This document shows, piece by piece, positions 6,258 through 14,058 of a stretch of 64,000 nucleotides of DNA. Each line of letters begins with the position of its first letter. Position 1 is the stretch's first letter. The stretch is from Fibrobacter sp. UWR4 (lineage in GTDB: Bacteria; Fibrobacterota; Fibrobacteria; Fibrobacterales; Fibrobacteraceae). Location of the stretch: the NCBI RefSeq assembly GCF_003149045.1, contig NZ_QGDU01000005.1, positions 62,001-126,000 on the forward strand, given 5' to 3'. The position numbers and the translations under genes are program-made. A model generated the notes under the pieces. That model did not search any database, was not told the DNA's origin, and worked only from the letters and a program-made list of their open reading frames with translations.

Positions 6258-7832
6258 CTAGAACGCGAAGCTTACGCCAACGCCGATGGCGCCCACGATG
6301 GCAGTTACGATGCCTGCGGTACGCAGGGTCTGAGCGCCGTGAATGTCATCTTTATTCTTCTTATATTCTTCAGCATCGGCAGGCTTTTCGTCATGGATGG
6401 ACTTTGCCTTGGAATTACCCACAACGGCAAGGATCGTTCCCGTTACTGCAACAGCAGCGGAAATACCCACCGGAACCCATTTTATACCTGTGCTCTCGGG
6501 TTCGACATTCGTAGGAATAGATTCCCCCACCTGAGGTTTGGCAGGTTCCTTTCCATCAAGTTCATCATAGGCGGCGCTAGCCCTCTGGCGATTTCTTTCC
6601 AAGCTAGATTCCTCGGCGGCGATTACCGACGCAGGTTTCCTCTTTAACTTATGGGTGTATTCTACAGTTTCGTGCCATTTCAAATTCACATGCACATCTT
6701 CATACTTACCATCCTCACCAACGGTTACCCTTGAGCAAAGGGGAACTTCACCCAGGAAAGGCGTACTGCCCACTTCCTCTCCATCAACAAAAACGGACAA
6801 AGCCTGAGGTTCGCCATTCCATTCCGCATCTAGCTTAAGGCCACCAATACCTCGAGTCATGGGCTGTTCAAAGCGTTGCTCGCTCATTTTTTCGATTCCC
6901 ACCTTGAATTCCATGGGGTCATGGCAGGGGTGCTTCAAACGAACTTCATGAATTCCAGGATCCAGCTCCAGTTTTCTCTGCTTCACAGGCTGGCCATCCA
7001 CCCACACAGAAATATCACCGAGCCTGCCAACACCTGCAAGTTTGGGTTCCAGCAGCAGGGTACCGAAATTGGGAACCAGTTCCATGTTCACGGTCTTGTT
7101 CGTCGCAGAAATCATGGTTCGAGTCTCACCATCATCGTAACGATCCTTCACAGCCACAAACAGGTGTTCCCCTTCTTCCACCTGCACCTTACAGGGCGTC
7201 TGCATACACTTGGGGACGGGGCGACCATCAATGCTCAAGGCAGCCCCCGTAGGCTCGGTGGAAACCTCCACAATAAAGGATTTCTTTCCCTGCACAGAAA
7301 AACTACCGCCACTGTTAATATCACTAAATCCAGTAGCTCCGCCCCAGCCACCGCTGGAACCCTTCACCTTCCTGAAAAAATCCGGTGCCTGCAGTTTTAC
7401 TACAGCCAGCAAATCCTTGACATTCTCGCCATCCCCATTGAAACTGGCCACCAGCTTATTGCCAGCTGTTTCGTAGATTTCCACGCTCAAGGTGAGGGAA
7501 CCGCCAAACAAGCCCACTCGGGCCTGAGCCACATAATCCGCGGCAATGTTTCGTCCTGTTTCAGCAAGGCAACTACCCTCGCATTCTTCAATGGACTTGC
7601 CCGGCGGAAGCATGGCGTTAATGTTCTCGCGAGTCATAATGGTAAAGTTCTGCTCCGCAGGCAAAACTTTCACCGCCTCGCTACGCAAGACATCCGTCAA
7701 ATAATTTTTGTCAGAAGTAGAAACTTTCTCGGCGGCTGCAGGATCCGCAAGAGTTTCCAGCACCGCCACATGTTTTGCCATCACCATTGAAGGCAAAACC
7801 AGCAGAAAAAGAACAATCAATATTTCTTTCAT
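6258..7832 (-). CDS. Secreted PEGA-domain protein with C-terminal membrane segment
   Basis: 524 residues starting at ATG 7832. The signal peptide is MKEILIVLFLLVLPSMVMA. Residues ~20-160 resemble a periplasmic TolB-N/CsgG-like region (HVAVLETLADPAAAEKVS ... TIMTRENINAM). PEGA-like beta repeats follow (VEVSTEPTGAALSIDGRPV and later copies with the same DG turn). Then comes a charged linker, a membrane segment (WVPVGISAAVAVTGTILAVV) and a second hydrophobic stretch at the C-terminus. PEGA domains are found on cell-surface proteins and have no enzymatic role known to me. It lies directly upstream of the DGR target with an 8-nt gap, so the two are probably one operon and may share a surface location. 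Function not known. Confidence 0.75.
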   Translation of the reverse strand: MKEILIVLFLLVLPSMVMAKHVAVLETLADPAAAEKVSTSDKNYLTDVLRSEAVKVLPAEQNFTIMTRENINAMLPPGKSIEECEGSCLAETGRNIAADYVAQARVGLFGGSLTLSVEIYETAGNKLVASFNGDGENVKDLLAVVKLQAPDFFRKVKGSSGGWGGATGFSDINSGGSFSVQGKKSFIVEVSTEPTGAALSIDGRPVPKCMQTPCKVQVEEGEHLFVAVKDRYDDGETRTMISATNKTVNMELVPNFGTLLLEPKLAGVGRLGDISVWVDGQPVKQRKLELDPGIHEVRLKHPCHDPMEFKVGIEKMSEQRFEQPMTRGIGGLKLDAEWNGEPQALSVFVDGEEVGSTPFLGEVPLCSRVTVGEDGKYEDVHVNLKWHETVEYTHKLKRKPASVIAAEESSLERNRQRASAAYDELDGKEPAKPQVGESIPTNVEPESTGIKWVPVGISAAVAVTGTILAVVGNSKAKSIHDEKPADAEEYKKNKDDIHGAQTLRTAGIVTAIVGAIGVGVSFAF

Positions 7833-8069
7833 AAAACACCGTAAAACAGACAATTTCGTAGCACCAAATGTAGTTATAACAAAGAAAGGACTTTTTGCCA
7901 ATCGCCAAACACATCCACCCATTTAGGGAACTCGGTCAGTAAAAACACTTATTTTTTAAACAAAAAGCACATAACGATACAGAAAAGTTTAAAATTTTAG
8001 TGTACCAACACACTTTTTCTAAATAAGTTTCATTTCTTTTTGCTATATTTCCAAACAAGAGGATTTCCC
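7833..8069. other. Divergent intergenic region, PEGA gene / ATPase gene
   Basis: AT-rich. TATATT at 8044-8049 is the likely -10 of the rightward ATPase gene and is followed by an AGAGGA ribosome site. No clear promoter was recognised for the leftward PEGA gene. Confidence 0.4.
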
Positions 8070-9365
8070 ATGATTGAACGCTCTGTTTACCTAAAAAAAC
8101 TCATTGACCGAAAACACAACGGAATGGTGAAAGTCATTACCGGAGTTCGACGCTGCGGCAAGTCCGTACTTTTGTTTGAGCTGTTTTTTAGGCATCTCAT
8201 TACCGAGGGCGTTTCCGAAAAGAACATCATCAAAATTTCTCTGGATAGTGATGATTTTGCTAAACTCCGCAGCCCCTTGAACCTGTCAAAGTATATCAAG
8301 GAAAGGATTAACGATTCCGAATACTTTTACATCTTCATTGACGAAATCCAATTTGTAAAGAAAATCAAGAACCCTGACGTAGAAGGCGACTATATCACTT
8401 TCTATGACATTCTGAACGGTCTTCTGAGCCATAAAAACCTGGATATCTACATTACAGGGAGCAATTCCAAAATGCTATCCAAGGACGTGCTGACGGAATT
8501 CAGGGGGCGCGGTGATGAAGTCAGAGTCAATCCGCTTTCGTTCAAGGAATTCTATTCCGCAAAACAGGGCGACAAGGAAGCTGCCTTGAATGAATACATG
8601 CTTTACGGTGGCATGCCGGCTGTCGTTTCTAGGCCAAGTCCTGAAACAAAAATTTCTTACCTGCAGAACCTTTTTGAAGAAACTTTCCTCAAGGATATCG
8701 TTGAGCGCAACCGCATCAGGGACCCTCACCTGCTTTCGGCAATAACCAACGAACTTTGCTCCGCAACGGGATCCCTGACAAACCCATTGAATCTTGCTAA
8801 CAGCATCAATTCCTCAACGAAAAGGACTCGGGAAACCCAAGTAAACTCAAACACCGTGACATCATACTTGCAGCACCTCGAAGATGCGTTTATCATCAAG
8901 GAAGCAAAGCGCTACGACATTCGCAGAAAAAAATATTTCAGTTCAAGCAGCAAGTTTTACTGCGTGGATGTCGGGTTACGAAATGTCCGCCTGAATATGC
9001 GGCAAAACGAGGAAACCCATATCATGGAAAACGTCGTTTTCAACAGCCTTATCCAGAGAGGCTACAATGTTGATGTAGGCGTGCTAGAAAGTTTCAAAAA
9101 AGTGGACGGGAAATCGACCCGGATCAACAGAGAAATCGACTTCGTGGTAAACAAGGGCAATGTGCAATGCTATGTTCAATCGGCCTTCTCCATGAACACT
9201 CCCGAAAAGCAGGAGTCGGAACTTGCGCCATTCAACATTGTCGGAAACTCGTTCAGGAAGATCGTTGTCACCCGAAATGAAATTGCCCCCTGGTACGATG
9301 ACATGGGAATCTACCACATCGGTCTCGCCGACTTTTTATTGGCGGGCGATGAGCTATTCTCGTAA
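8070..9365 (+). CDS. AAA ATPase with DUF4143 domain
   Basis: 431 residues from ATG 8070, which has an AGAGGA ribosome site; the frame also opens upstream without one. The N-terminal AAA_14 domain has a Walker A GVRRCGKS (~residues 27-34) and a Walker B FIFIDEIQF. An ITGSNSKML sensor motif and the DUF4143 C-terminal half follow (LYGGMPAVV, FLKDIVERNRI, ENVVFNSLIQRGYNVDVG, then a nuclease-like REIDFVV strand). These proteins are common, often strain-variable, and of unclear function; some behave like defence or toxin-related ATPases. It stands alone, with its own TATATT promoter element and ffh downstream. Confidence 0.85.
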   Translation: MIERSVYLKKLIDRKHNGMVKVITGVRRCGKSVLLFELFFRHLITEGVSEKNIIKISLDSDDFAKLRSPLNLSKYIKERINDSEYFYIFIDEIQFVKKIKNPDVEGDYITFYDILNGLLSHKNLDIYITGSNSKMLSKDVLTEFRGRGDEVRVNPLSFKEFYSAKQGDKEAALNEYMLYGGMPAVVSRPSPETKISYLQNLFEETFLKDIVERNRIRDPHLLSAITNELCSATGSLTNPLNLANSINSSTKRTRETQVNSNTVTSYLQHLEDAFIIKEAKRYDIRRKKYFSSSSKFYCVDVGLRNVRLNMRQNEETHIMENVVFNSLIQRGYNVDVGVLESFKKVDGKSTRINREIDFVVNKGNVQCYVQSAFSMNTPEKQESELAPFNIVGNSFRKIVVTRNEIAPWYDDMGIYHIGLADFLLAGDELFS

Positions 9366-9397
9366 TATCCTGGCTATATTTCCACTCATTTTAATTA

Positions 9398-9423
9398 TCA
9401 ATCCTCAATCCTCAATCCTCAAT
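9398..9423. repeat. Heptamer tandem repeat in the ffh promoter
   Basis: Three exact copies of TCAATCC plus a partial fourth (TCAAT), ending 5 nt before the TATATT at 9429. The repeat occupies the -35 and spacer region, so gain or loss of a unit would shift upstream promoter contacts. Confidence 0.8.
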
Positions 9424-9428
9424 TATTC

Positions 9429-9434
9429 TATATT
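9429..9434 (+). promoter_or_regulatory. Putative -10 element of ffh, near-leaderless
   Basis: TATATT with 10 nt to the ATG at 9445 and no Shine-Dalgarno sequence between. The predicted transcript starts at or within a few nt of the start codon. Confidence 0.55.
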
Positions 9435-9444
9435 TGCCCCCACT

Positions 9445-10809
9445 ATGTTTTCAATGCTGACCGACTCTCTAGAAAGAACTCTCAAGAACCTGCGTGGGCA
9501 GGGCAAGCTTACCGAAGAAAACGTTGCGGAATCCCTCCGTGAAGTCCGTCGAGCCTTCCTGGAAGCCGACGTGAACTTCAACGTCACCCGCGACTTCGTG
9601 AAGGCCGTGAAGGAAAAGGCACTGGGTGCCGATGTTCTCACCTCCGTGACTCCGGGTCAGCAGATTGTGAAAATCATCCACGACGAGCTAGTGGCAGTCA
9701 TGGGTGGCGAAACTAAAGAAATTAACCTGAACGCCCCCGCTCCCGTAGGCATCATGATGGTGGGTCTGCAAGGTTCTGGTAAGACCACCTTCGCAGGTAA
9801 GATATCTCTCTGGATGCGCACCAAGAAAAAGCGCAAGCCCCTCCTGGTGGCAGCCGACGTATACCGCCCCGCCGCCATCAAGCAGCTGCAGGTCTTGGGC
9901 AAGTCCATCGGCATTCCCGTCTACGACGAAGGCCAGGGCAATCCTGTAGAAATTATCAAGCACGGCTATCAGTACGCCAAGGATAACGGTTTCGACCTGG
10001 TCATCTACGATACCGCAGGCCGCCTCCAGATTGACGAAGAATTGATGCAGGAATTGGAACAGGCTCAAGCAGCCGTCCATCCTGACGAAGTGCTGTTCGT
10101 AGCCGACGCCATGATCGGTCAGGAAGCCGTAAACGTTGCAGAAACCTTCTGGCAGCGCCTGAAGTTTACCGGAGTCTGCCTTTCCAAGATGGACGGCGAC
10201 ACCCGTGGCGGTGCAGCCCTTTCTATCAAGAAGATGACCGGCGTGCCCATCTGCTTTATCGGCGTTGGCGAAAAGCTGAACGAAATCGACCTGTTCCATC
10301 CGGACCGTATGGCTAGCCGTATTCTCGGCATGGGCGACGTGGTCTCCCTGGTGGAAAAGGCCCAGCAGGTCATTGACGAAAAGGATGCCAAGGACCTAAA
10401 GAAGAAGATCCTCAACAACACCTTTGACTTAAATGACTTCCTGAACCAGCTGCGCACCATCAAAAAACTGGGCAGCATCAGAAGCATCATCAGCCTTATC
10501 CCGGGTCTGAACAAGCTGCCACTGGACAACTTCGACGAGAAGGAGCTGGTCTATGTGGAAGCGGTCCTCAGTTCCATGACTCCCAAGGAACGCAAGAACC
10601 CGAGCATCATCAACGGCAGCCGCAAGGACCGTATCGCCAAGGGTTCCGGCACCGAAATCGGTCGCGTGAACGCAGTGCTCAAGCAGTACGAAGGCATGAA
10701 GGAAATGTTCAAGAAGGTCGGCGAAATGGCCCGCAAGCAAAACGGAGGCAACCCCGTCGGCTCCAACTACACCCCGCCCAAGGACAAGAACAAGAAGAAA
10801 AAGCGTTAA
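9445..10809 (+). CDS. ffh: Signal recognition particle protein Ffh
   Basis: 454 residues, usual family length. GTPase of the signal recognition particle; with SRP RNA it binds signal sequences as they leave the ribosome and docks on FtsY. The N-domain starts MFSMLTDSLERTLKNLRG. The G-domain shows the P-loop GLQGSGKTTFAGK, DTAGR and the SKMDGDTRGGAAL guanine-specificity region. The M-domain has ILGMGDVVSLVEKAQ, DLNDFLNQL and a Met-rich C-terminus, ending in a Lys-rich tail. ATG 9445 is chosen because conservation starts there; ATG 9454 is a minor alternative. No SRP RNA gene was recognised nearby. The final codons are duplicated in the repeats that follow. Confidence 0.97.
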   Translation: MFSMLTDSLERTLKNLRGQGKLTEENVAESLREVRRAFLEADVNFNVTRDFVKAVKEKALGADVLTSVTPGQQIVKIIHDELVAVMGGETKEINLNAPAPVGIMMVGLQGSGKTTFAGKISLWMRTKKKRKPLLVAADVYRPAAIKQLQVLGKSIGIPVYDEGQGNPVEIIKHGYQYAKDNGFDLVIYDTAGRLQIDEELMQELEQAQAAVHPDEVLFVADAMIGQEAVNVAETFWQRLKFTGVCLSKMDGDTRGGAALSIKKMTGVPICFIGVGEKLNEIDLFHPDRMASRILGMGDVVSLVEKAQQVIDEKDAKDLKKKILNNTFDLNDFLNQLRTIKKLGSIRSIISLIPGLNKLPLDNFDEKELVYVEAVLSSMTPKERKNPSIINGSRKDRIAKGSGTEIGRVNAVLKQYEGMKEMFKKVGEMARKQNGGNPVGSNYTPPKDKNKKKKR

Positions 10810-11040
10810 GGCGAGAGCCGCGCCAAAGTTTACTTTGGCATGGCCGAGCCGCAAGCTTTAGGGTCCGAAAGACCAAAAAGCGTTAAGGCGAGAACCGCGC
10901 CAAAGTTTACTTTGGCATGGCCGAGCCGCAAGCTTTAGGGTCCGAAGGACCAAAAAGCACTAAGGCGAGTGCAGCAAAAATGAGCTTGCTCATTTTTATT
11001 GCCGTGCAGCCAGCTTTAGGATTCGTAGAATCCCAGAAGC
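10798..11040. repeat. Tandem 77-bp repeats that include the 3' end of ffh
   Basis: Units start at about 10798, 10875 and 10952, with a remnant near 11034. Each starts with the ffh tail sequence (AAAAAGCGTTAAG or AAAAAGCACTAAG, including a stop codon). Each then has GGCGAG, a central hairpin and a GCCG...GC block, and ends in a small GGTCC/GGACC-type hairpin. The first two central hairpins have GCCAAAG / CTTTGGC arms (10822-10839, 10899-10916). In the third the stem is replaced by AAAAATGAGC / GCTCATTTTT (10976-10997). Confidence 0.85.
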
Positions 11041-11077
11041 ACTAATATTTAAAACAAAATAACTTTTGCTAATTTTG

Positions 11078-11106
11078 AACAACCTTGCCAATGCAAGGTT
11101 GTTTTT
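11078..11106 (+). terminator. Rho-independent terminator
   Basis: Perfect 10-bp stem AACAACCTTG / CAAGGTTGTT with loop CCAATG and a T run. It closes the ffh transcript, or attenuates the next gene, which starts 29 nt later. Confidence 0.7.
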
Positions 11107-11134
11107 AGTTAGAAGGAATAAGAAGGAACAAAAC

Positions 11135-11563
11135 ATGGCTGAACAGAACATAGCAGCAACCACCACCCCCGAAGCAGCATCTGTCGGTAAGGGAGCTCAC
11201 GCCCAGGATTTCATGCAGAAGATGAAGGACATAAACGACAAGAAGATGAAATGTTCCCTGGACTCTGCAGAACTCGTCTCCGTCAAGGGCGAACTGGAAA
11301 AAGTCCAGAACGAATTCGCCGAATATAAGGTCAAGTCCAAGGAACTGGTCGTCAATGGTCAAAAGAAAGTGGAAACCTTGACCAAGCAGTTGCAGGAAGC
11401 TCAAGCCAAGCAGTCCCCCATTACCGCCCTGACCTCCCCCAGCGGTTGTGCCGTTTTGGTGGTTCTGATCCTGTGCATTACCCTCATTGCCATGAAAAAG
11501 GGTGTCAAAATCTCCAAGGGAAACACAAATGTGTCCATCGGAGAGGGAGAAACCAAGAAGTAG
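11135..11563 (+). CDS. Small coiled-coil protein with one membrane segment, unknown function
   Basis: 142 residues from ATG 11135 (AGAAGGA ribosome site). A Thr/Ala-rich N-terminus is followed by a charged helical region (~residues 30-95, with ELEKVQNEFAEYKVKSKEL and VETLTKQLQEAQAKQ spacing typical of a coiled coil). One membrane helix (GCAVLVVLILCITLIAMKKG) and a basic/polar tail complete it. There is no cleavable signal peptide, so the coiled coil probably faces the cytoplasm or is tail-anchored. It lies between ffh and rpsP with a terminator on each side, so it is probably its own transcription unit. I do not recognise a family. Confidence 0.7.
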   Translation: MAEQNIAATTTPEAASVGKGAHAQDFMQKMKDINDKKMKCSLDSAELVSVKGELEKVQNEFAEYKVKSKELVVNGQKKVETLTKQLQEAQAKQSPITALTSPSGCAVLVVLILCITLIAMKKGVKISKGNTNVSIGEGETKK

Positions 11564-11607
11564 TCCTTACAAAAACGGGCAAGTTCCACAGCATTCTCGC
11601 AAGGACA

Positions 11608-11643
11608 AAAATGGCGAATTTCGAAAGAATTCGCCATTTTTAT
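11608..11643. terminator. Strong Rho-independent terminator
   Basis: Perfect 13-bp stem AAAATGGCGAATT / AATTCGCCATTTT with loop TCGAAAG, flanked by A and T runs, after the small membrane-protein gene. Confidence 0.85.
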
Positions 11644-11708
11644 TATAAATCACGAGATAAAATATATTACTTTATATGCAAAGAGCGGATTTTTTTTCAT
11701 TGCCGTCC

Positions 11709-11737
11709 TTTACACACAAAGGTTGTGTTGCTATATT
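11709..11737 (+). promoter_or_regulatory. Promoter of the rpsP operon
   Basis: TTTACA (11709-11714), a 17-nt spacer and TATATT (11732-11737). The leader then carries a dyad GTCCT / AGGAC near 11755-11769 and an AAGAGG ribosome site before ATG 11803. The dyad could be a leader regulatory hairpin. Confidence 0.75.
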
Positions 11738-11802
11738 TGGCGTCAGTTAAAAAGGTCCTGACTCAGGACTAAAACGTTCAAACAATAAAAAGAGGTCCAA
11801 AA

Positions 11803-12240
11803 ATGGCAACCGCTATCCGTCTTTCTCGCTTTGGTAAGCGTCACAACCCGATCTACCGCGTAGTCGTTATCGACAGCCGTAAGGCACGCGACGATAGCTT
11901 TATCGAACAGGTCGGTTTCTACAACCCGAACACCAAGACTCCGGAAATCAAGTTCGATCAGGAAAAGGCTCTCAAGTGGCTCGTTACTGGCGCACAGCCG
12001 TCCGACACCGTTCGTAGCCTCCTGAAGCAGGCTGGCATCATGGAACTCTTCCACGAACTCCGTGCTGGCCGTTCCATCGATGGTAAGGTTGCTGCTCCCA
12101 AGGCTGCTAAGGAAAAGAAGGCTAAGCTCGGTCCTAAGGCTCTCGCCAAGATCGAAGCTGAAAAGGCTGCTAAGGAAGCCGCTGCTGCAGAAGCTGCTGC
12201 CGCTGCTGAAGCTCCCGCAGAAGCACCTGCCGAAGCTTAA
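11803..12240 (+). CDS. rpsP: 30S ribosomal protein S16 with Ala-rich C-terminal tail
   Basis: 145 residues. The first ~85 are canonical S16 (MATAIRLSRFGKRHNPIYRV, VVIDSRKARDDSFIEQVGFY, GAQPSDTVRSLLKQAGI). A ~55-residue Lys/Ala/Glu-rich low-complexity tail (AAKEAAAAEAAAAAEAPAEA) follows; most bacterial S16 proteins stop near 80-90 residues. First gene of the classic rpsP-rimM-trmD-rplS cluster, with its own promoter upstream and a terminator-like hairpin just after it. Confidence 0.97.
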   Translation: MATAIRLSRFGKRHNPIYRVVVIDSRKARDDSFIEQVGFYNPNTKTPEIKFDQEKALKWLVTGAQPSDTVRSLLKQAGIMELFHELRAGRSIDGKVAAPKAAKEKKAKLGPKALAKIEAEKAAKEAAAAEAAAAAEAPAEAPAEA

Positions 12241-12258
12241 TCCAAGCATTTTGAAAGA

Positions 12259-12291
12259 GTCTCGTGCAGCATAACTGCGCGAGGCTTTTTT
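12259..12291 (+). terminator. Terminator/attenuator after rpsP
   Basis: 11-bp stem GTCTCGTGCAG / CTGCGCGAGGC (two G-T pairs) with loop CATAA, then TTTTTT. It lies between rpsP and rimM, so it probably lets S16 be made in excess of RimM and TrmD. Confidence 0.8.
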
Positions 12292-12389
12292 AAACGGGAT
12301 CGAAAGGTTCCGCCCCCCTTTGTAACCACCTTCCATATACTGTATCCGCTTTTTAGTTTACAGTAGTCTGGTTCCCACCCACGTCTTTA

Positions 12390-12956
12390 ATGTCTGAATC
12401 CGAAGCACAAGAAGAGTATATCACCGTCTGCCAGCTCATGCGCACACATGGCGTCAAGGGCTACATCAAGGCGATGCCTCTGACTCACGACCTTACCCGT
12501 CATGAGAAACTTACGGATGTGATGCTAAAAAAGACCAATAGCGAACTGGTTAAACTGACGGTGGAAGATTCCAGGCTGGCAAATGACCTGTGGTTGCTTA
12601 AATTCAAGGGGTACGACACCCCCGAGTCCATCACCCATTTTGTCAATGGCGATATTATGATTCCCGAGTCCGAGCGCATTCCCGCTCCCGAGGGAGAGTA
12701 CTACATTGACGACCTGGCCGGATTCCGTGTCAAACTGGAAGATGGCAGAGAAGTTGGAGAGGTCATTGAGGTTCAGGAACTCCCCACCGTCTACGCCTTC
12801 CAGATCAAGTTTGATCTGGAGTACCAGAAAGAATTTTCCGCGAAACCTATTCTAGCCCCCTGGGTCGACGACTGCATTCTAGAAGTCGACGAAGAAGGCG
12901 AAAGCATTACCTGCGGCGCAGACTACCTCAAAAGTATGTGCCCCGGGGAAAAGTAG
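12390..12956 (+). CDS. rimM: Ribosome maturation factor RimM
   Basis: 188 residues. Assists late 30S assembly through contact with S19. The N-terminal RimM barrel starts TVCQLMRTHGVKGYIKAMPL and has LLKFKGYDTPE. The C-terminal PRC-barrel half has EYYIDDLAGFRVKLEDGREVG, an aromatic-rich stretch and a PILAPWVDDCILEVD ending. Length and position between rpsP and trmD are typical. The ATG is not preceded by a strong ribosome site. trmD begins 7 nt after its stop. Confidence 0.93.
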   Translation: MSESEAQEEYITVCQLMRTHGVKGYIKAMPLTHDLTRHEKLTDVMLKKTNSELVKLTVEDSRLANDLWLLKFKGYDTPESITHFVNGDIMIPESERIPAPEGEYYIDDLAGFRVKLEDGREVGEVIEVQELPTVYAFQIKFDLEYQKEFSAKPILAPWVDDCILEVDEEGESITCGADYLKSMCPGEK

Positions 12957-12963
12957 TCCAGTT

Positions 12964-13668
12964 ATGAAAATTGACTGCATTACCATTTTTCCCGAGATGT
13001 TCACTCCCATGAAGACTTCAATCATGGGAAGGGCTCAGAATAAGGGGCTTATGGAATTCAACACTGTCTACCTGCGAGATTTCGCAATCAATGACTACGG
13101 TCAGGTAGACGACGTCCCCTACGGTGGCGAGCCGGGTATGGTCATCCGACCGGAACCCCTGGCAGCGGCAATCCGTAGCACAGGCGTCAAGGAAGACGGC
13201 GGCAAGGTCATCTATTTGACCGCAGATGGTGTCCCCTTCACCCACAAGATGGCAGCAGAGCTTTCCAAGGAAAGCCACCTGGTCCTCGTCTGCGGGCACT
13301 ACAAGGGCATCGACGACCGCATCCGCCAGTCCGAAGTGGATCTTGAAATTTCCATAGGTGACTTCGTTGTCAGTGGTGGTGAATTGCCCGCCATGCTGGT
13401 AACAGACGCAGTAGTCCGCCTTATTGACGGCGCTCTGGGTAACAGAGAATCCGGTGATACCGATTCCTTTGCACAGGGCGTACTAGGATGGCCGGTCTAC
13501 ACTCGTCCAGAAGTTTTTGAAGGAAAAAAGGTTCCAGATGTGCTTCTCTCGGGCCATCACAAGAACATTGCAGCCTGGAGGCGTCAAGAATCGTTAAAAA
13601 GAACGGAAGAAAGGCGCCCAGACATCTTTAAAAATCTCGAAAGAGATACTAAATTTGGCATCAAATAA
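12964..13668 (+). CDS. trmD: tRNA (guanine-N1-)-methyltransferase TrmD
   Basis: 234 residues. Methylates G37 of tRNAs with S-adenosylmethionine, which prevents +1 frameshifting. SPOUT/trefoil-knot features: MKIDCITIFPEMF start, PYGGEPGMVIRPEPL, LVCGHYKGIDDR, and the knot loop ISIGDFVVSGGELPAMLVTDAVVR. The C-terminal domain has YTRPEVFEGKKVPDVLLSGHH. Full length for the family. Follows rimM by 7 nt and precedes rplS by 15 nt in the same operon. Confidence 0.97.
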   Translation: MKIDCITIFPEMFTPMKTSIMGRAQNKGLMEFNTVYLRDFAINDYGQVDDVPYGGEPGMVIRPEPLAAAIRSTGVKEDGGKVIYLTADGVPFTHKMAAELSKESHLVLVCGHYKGIDDRIRQSEVDLEISIGDFVVSGGELPAMLVTDAVVRLIDGALGNRESGDTDSFAQGVLGWPVYTRPEVFEGKKVPDVLLSGHHKNIAAWRRQESLKRTEERRPDIFKNLERDTKFGIK

Positions 13669-13683
13669 TTAACGAGGTACATC

Positions 13684-14028
13684 ATGTCCCTGAATATCGA
13701 AGCACTCCAGAATGAAAACGTGAAGACCGACCTTCCGGAATTCCGCGCTGGCGACACCGTCACCGTGAACGTTAAGGTTATTGAAGGCACCAAGGAACGT
13801 ATCCAGCCGTTCAAGGGTGTTGTCATCCAGGTCAAGAACTCTGGCATTTCCAAGACTATCACCGTTCGTAAGATGTCCAACGGCGTTGCTGTTGAACGTA
13901 TCTTCCCGGTCAACTCTCCGCGTATCGCAAACATCCTCCTGGATCGCCCGGGTAAGGTTCGTCAGTCTCGCATCTACTACATGCGCGAACTCCGCGGTAA
14001 GGCTGCTCGTATCGACGAACGTCAGTAA
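13684..14028 (+). CDS. rplS: 50S ribosomal protein L19
   Basis: 114 residues, full length. L19 sits at the 30S-50S interface. Motifs: [56 protein letters not shown] and the basic end [18 protein letters not shown] lies upstream of the ATG. Last gene of the rpsP operon; the next gene starts only 31 nt later, so read-through is likely. Confidence 0.97.
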   Translation: MSLNIEALQNENVKTDLPEFRAGDTVTVNVKVIEGTKERIQPFKGVVIQVKNSGISKTITVRKMSNGVAVERIFPVNSPRIANILLDRPGKVRQSRIYYMRELRGKAARIDERQ

Positions 14029-14058
14029 TCCACTGCGTTTTAGCGGATATCCGACACC

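Noticed and set aside
10798-11040. CRISPR-like array
   Set aside because: Tandem units without unique spacers; each contains a gene tail and hairpin.
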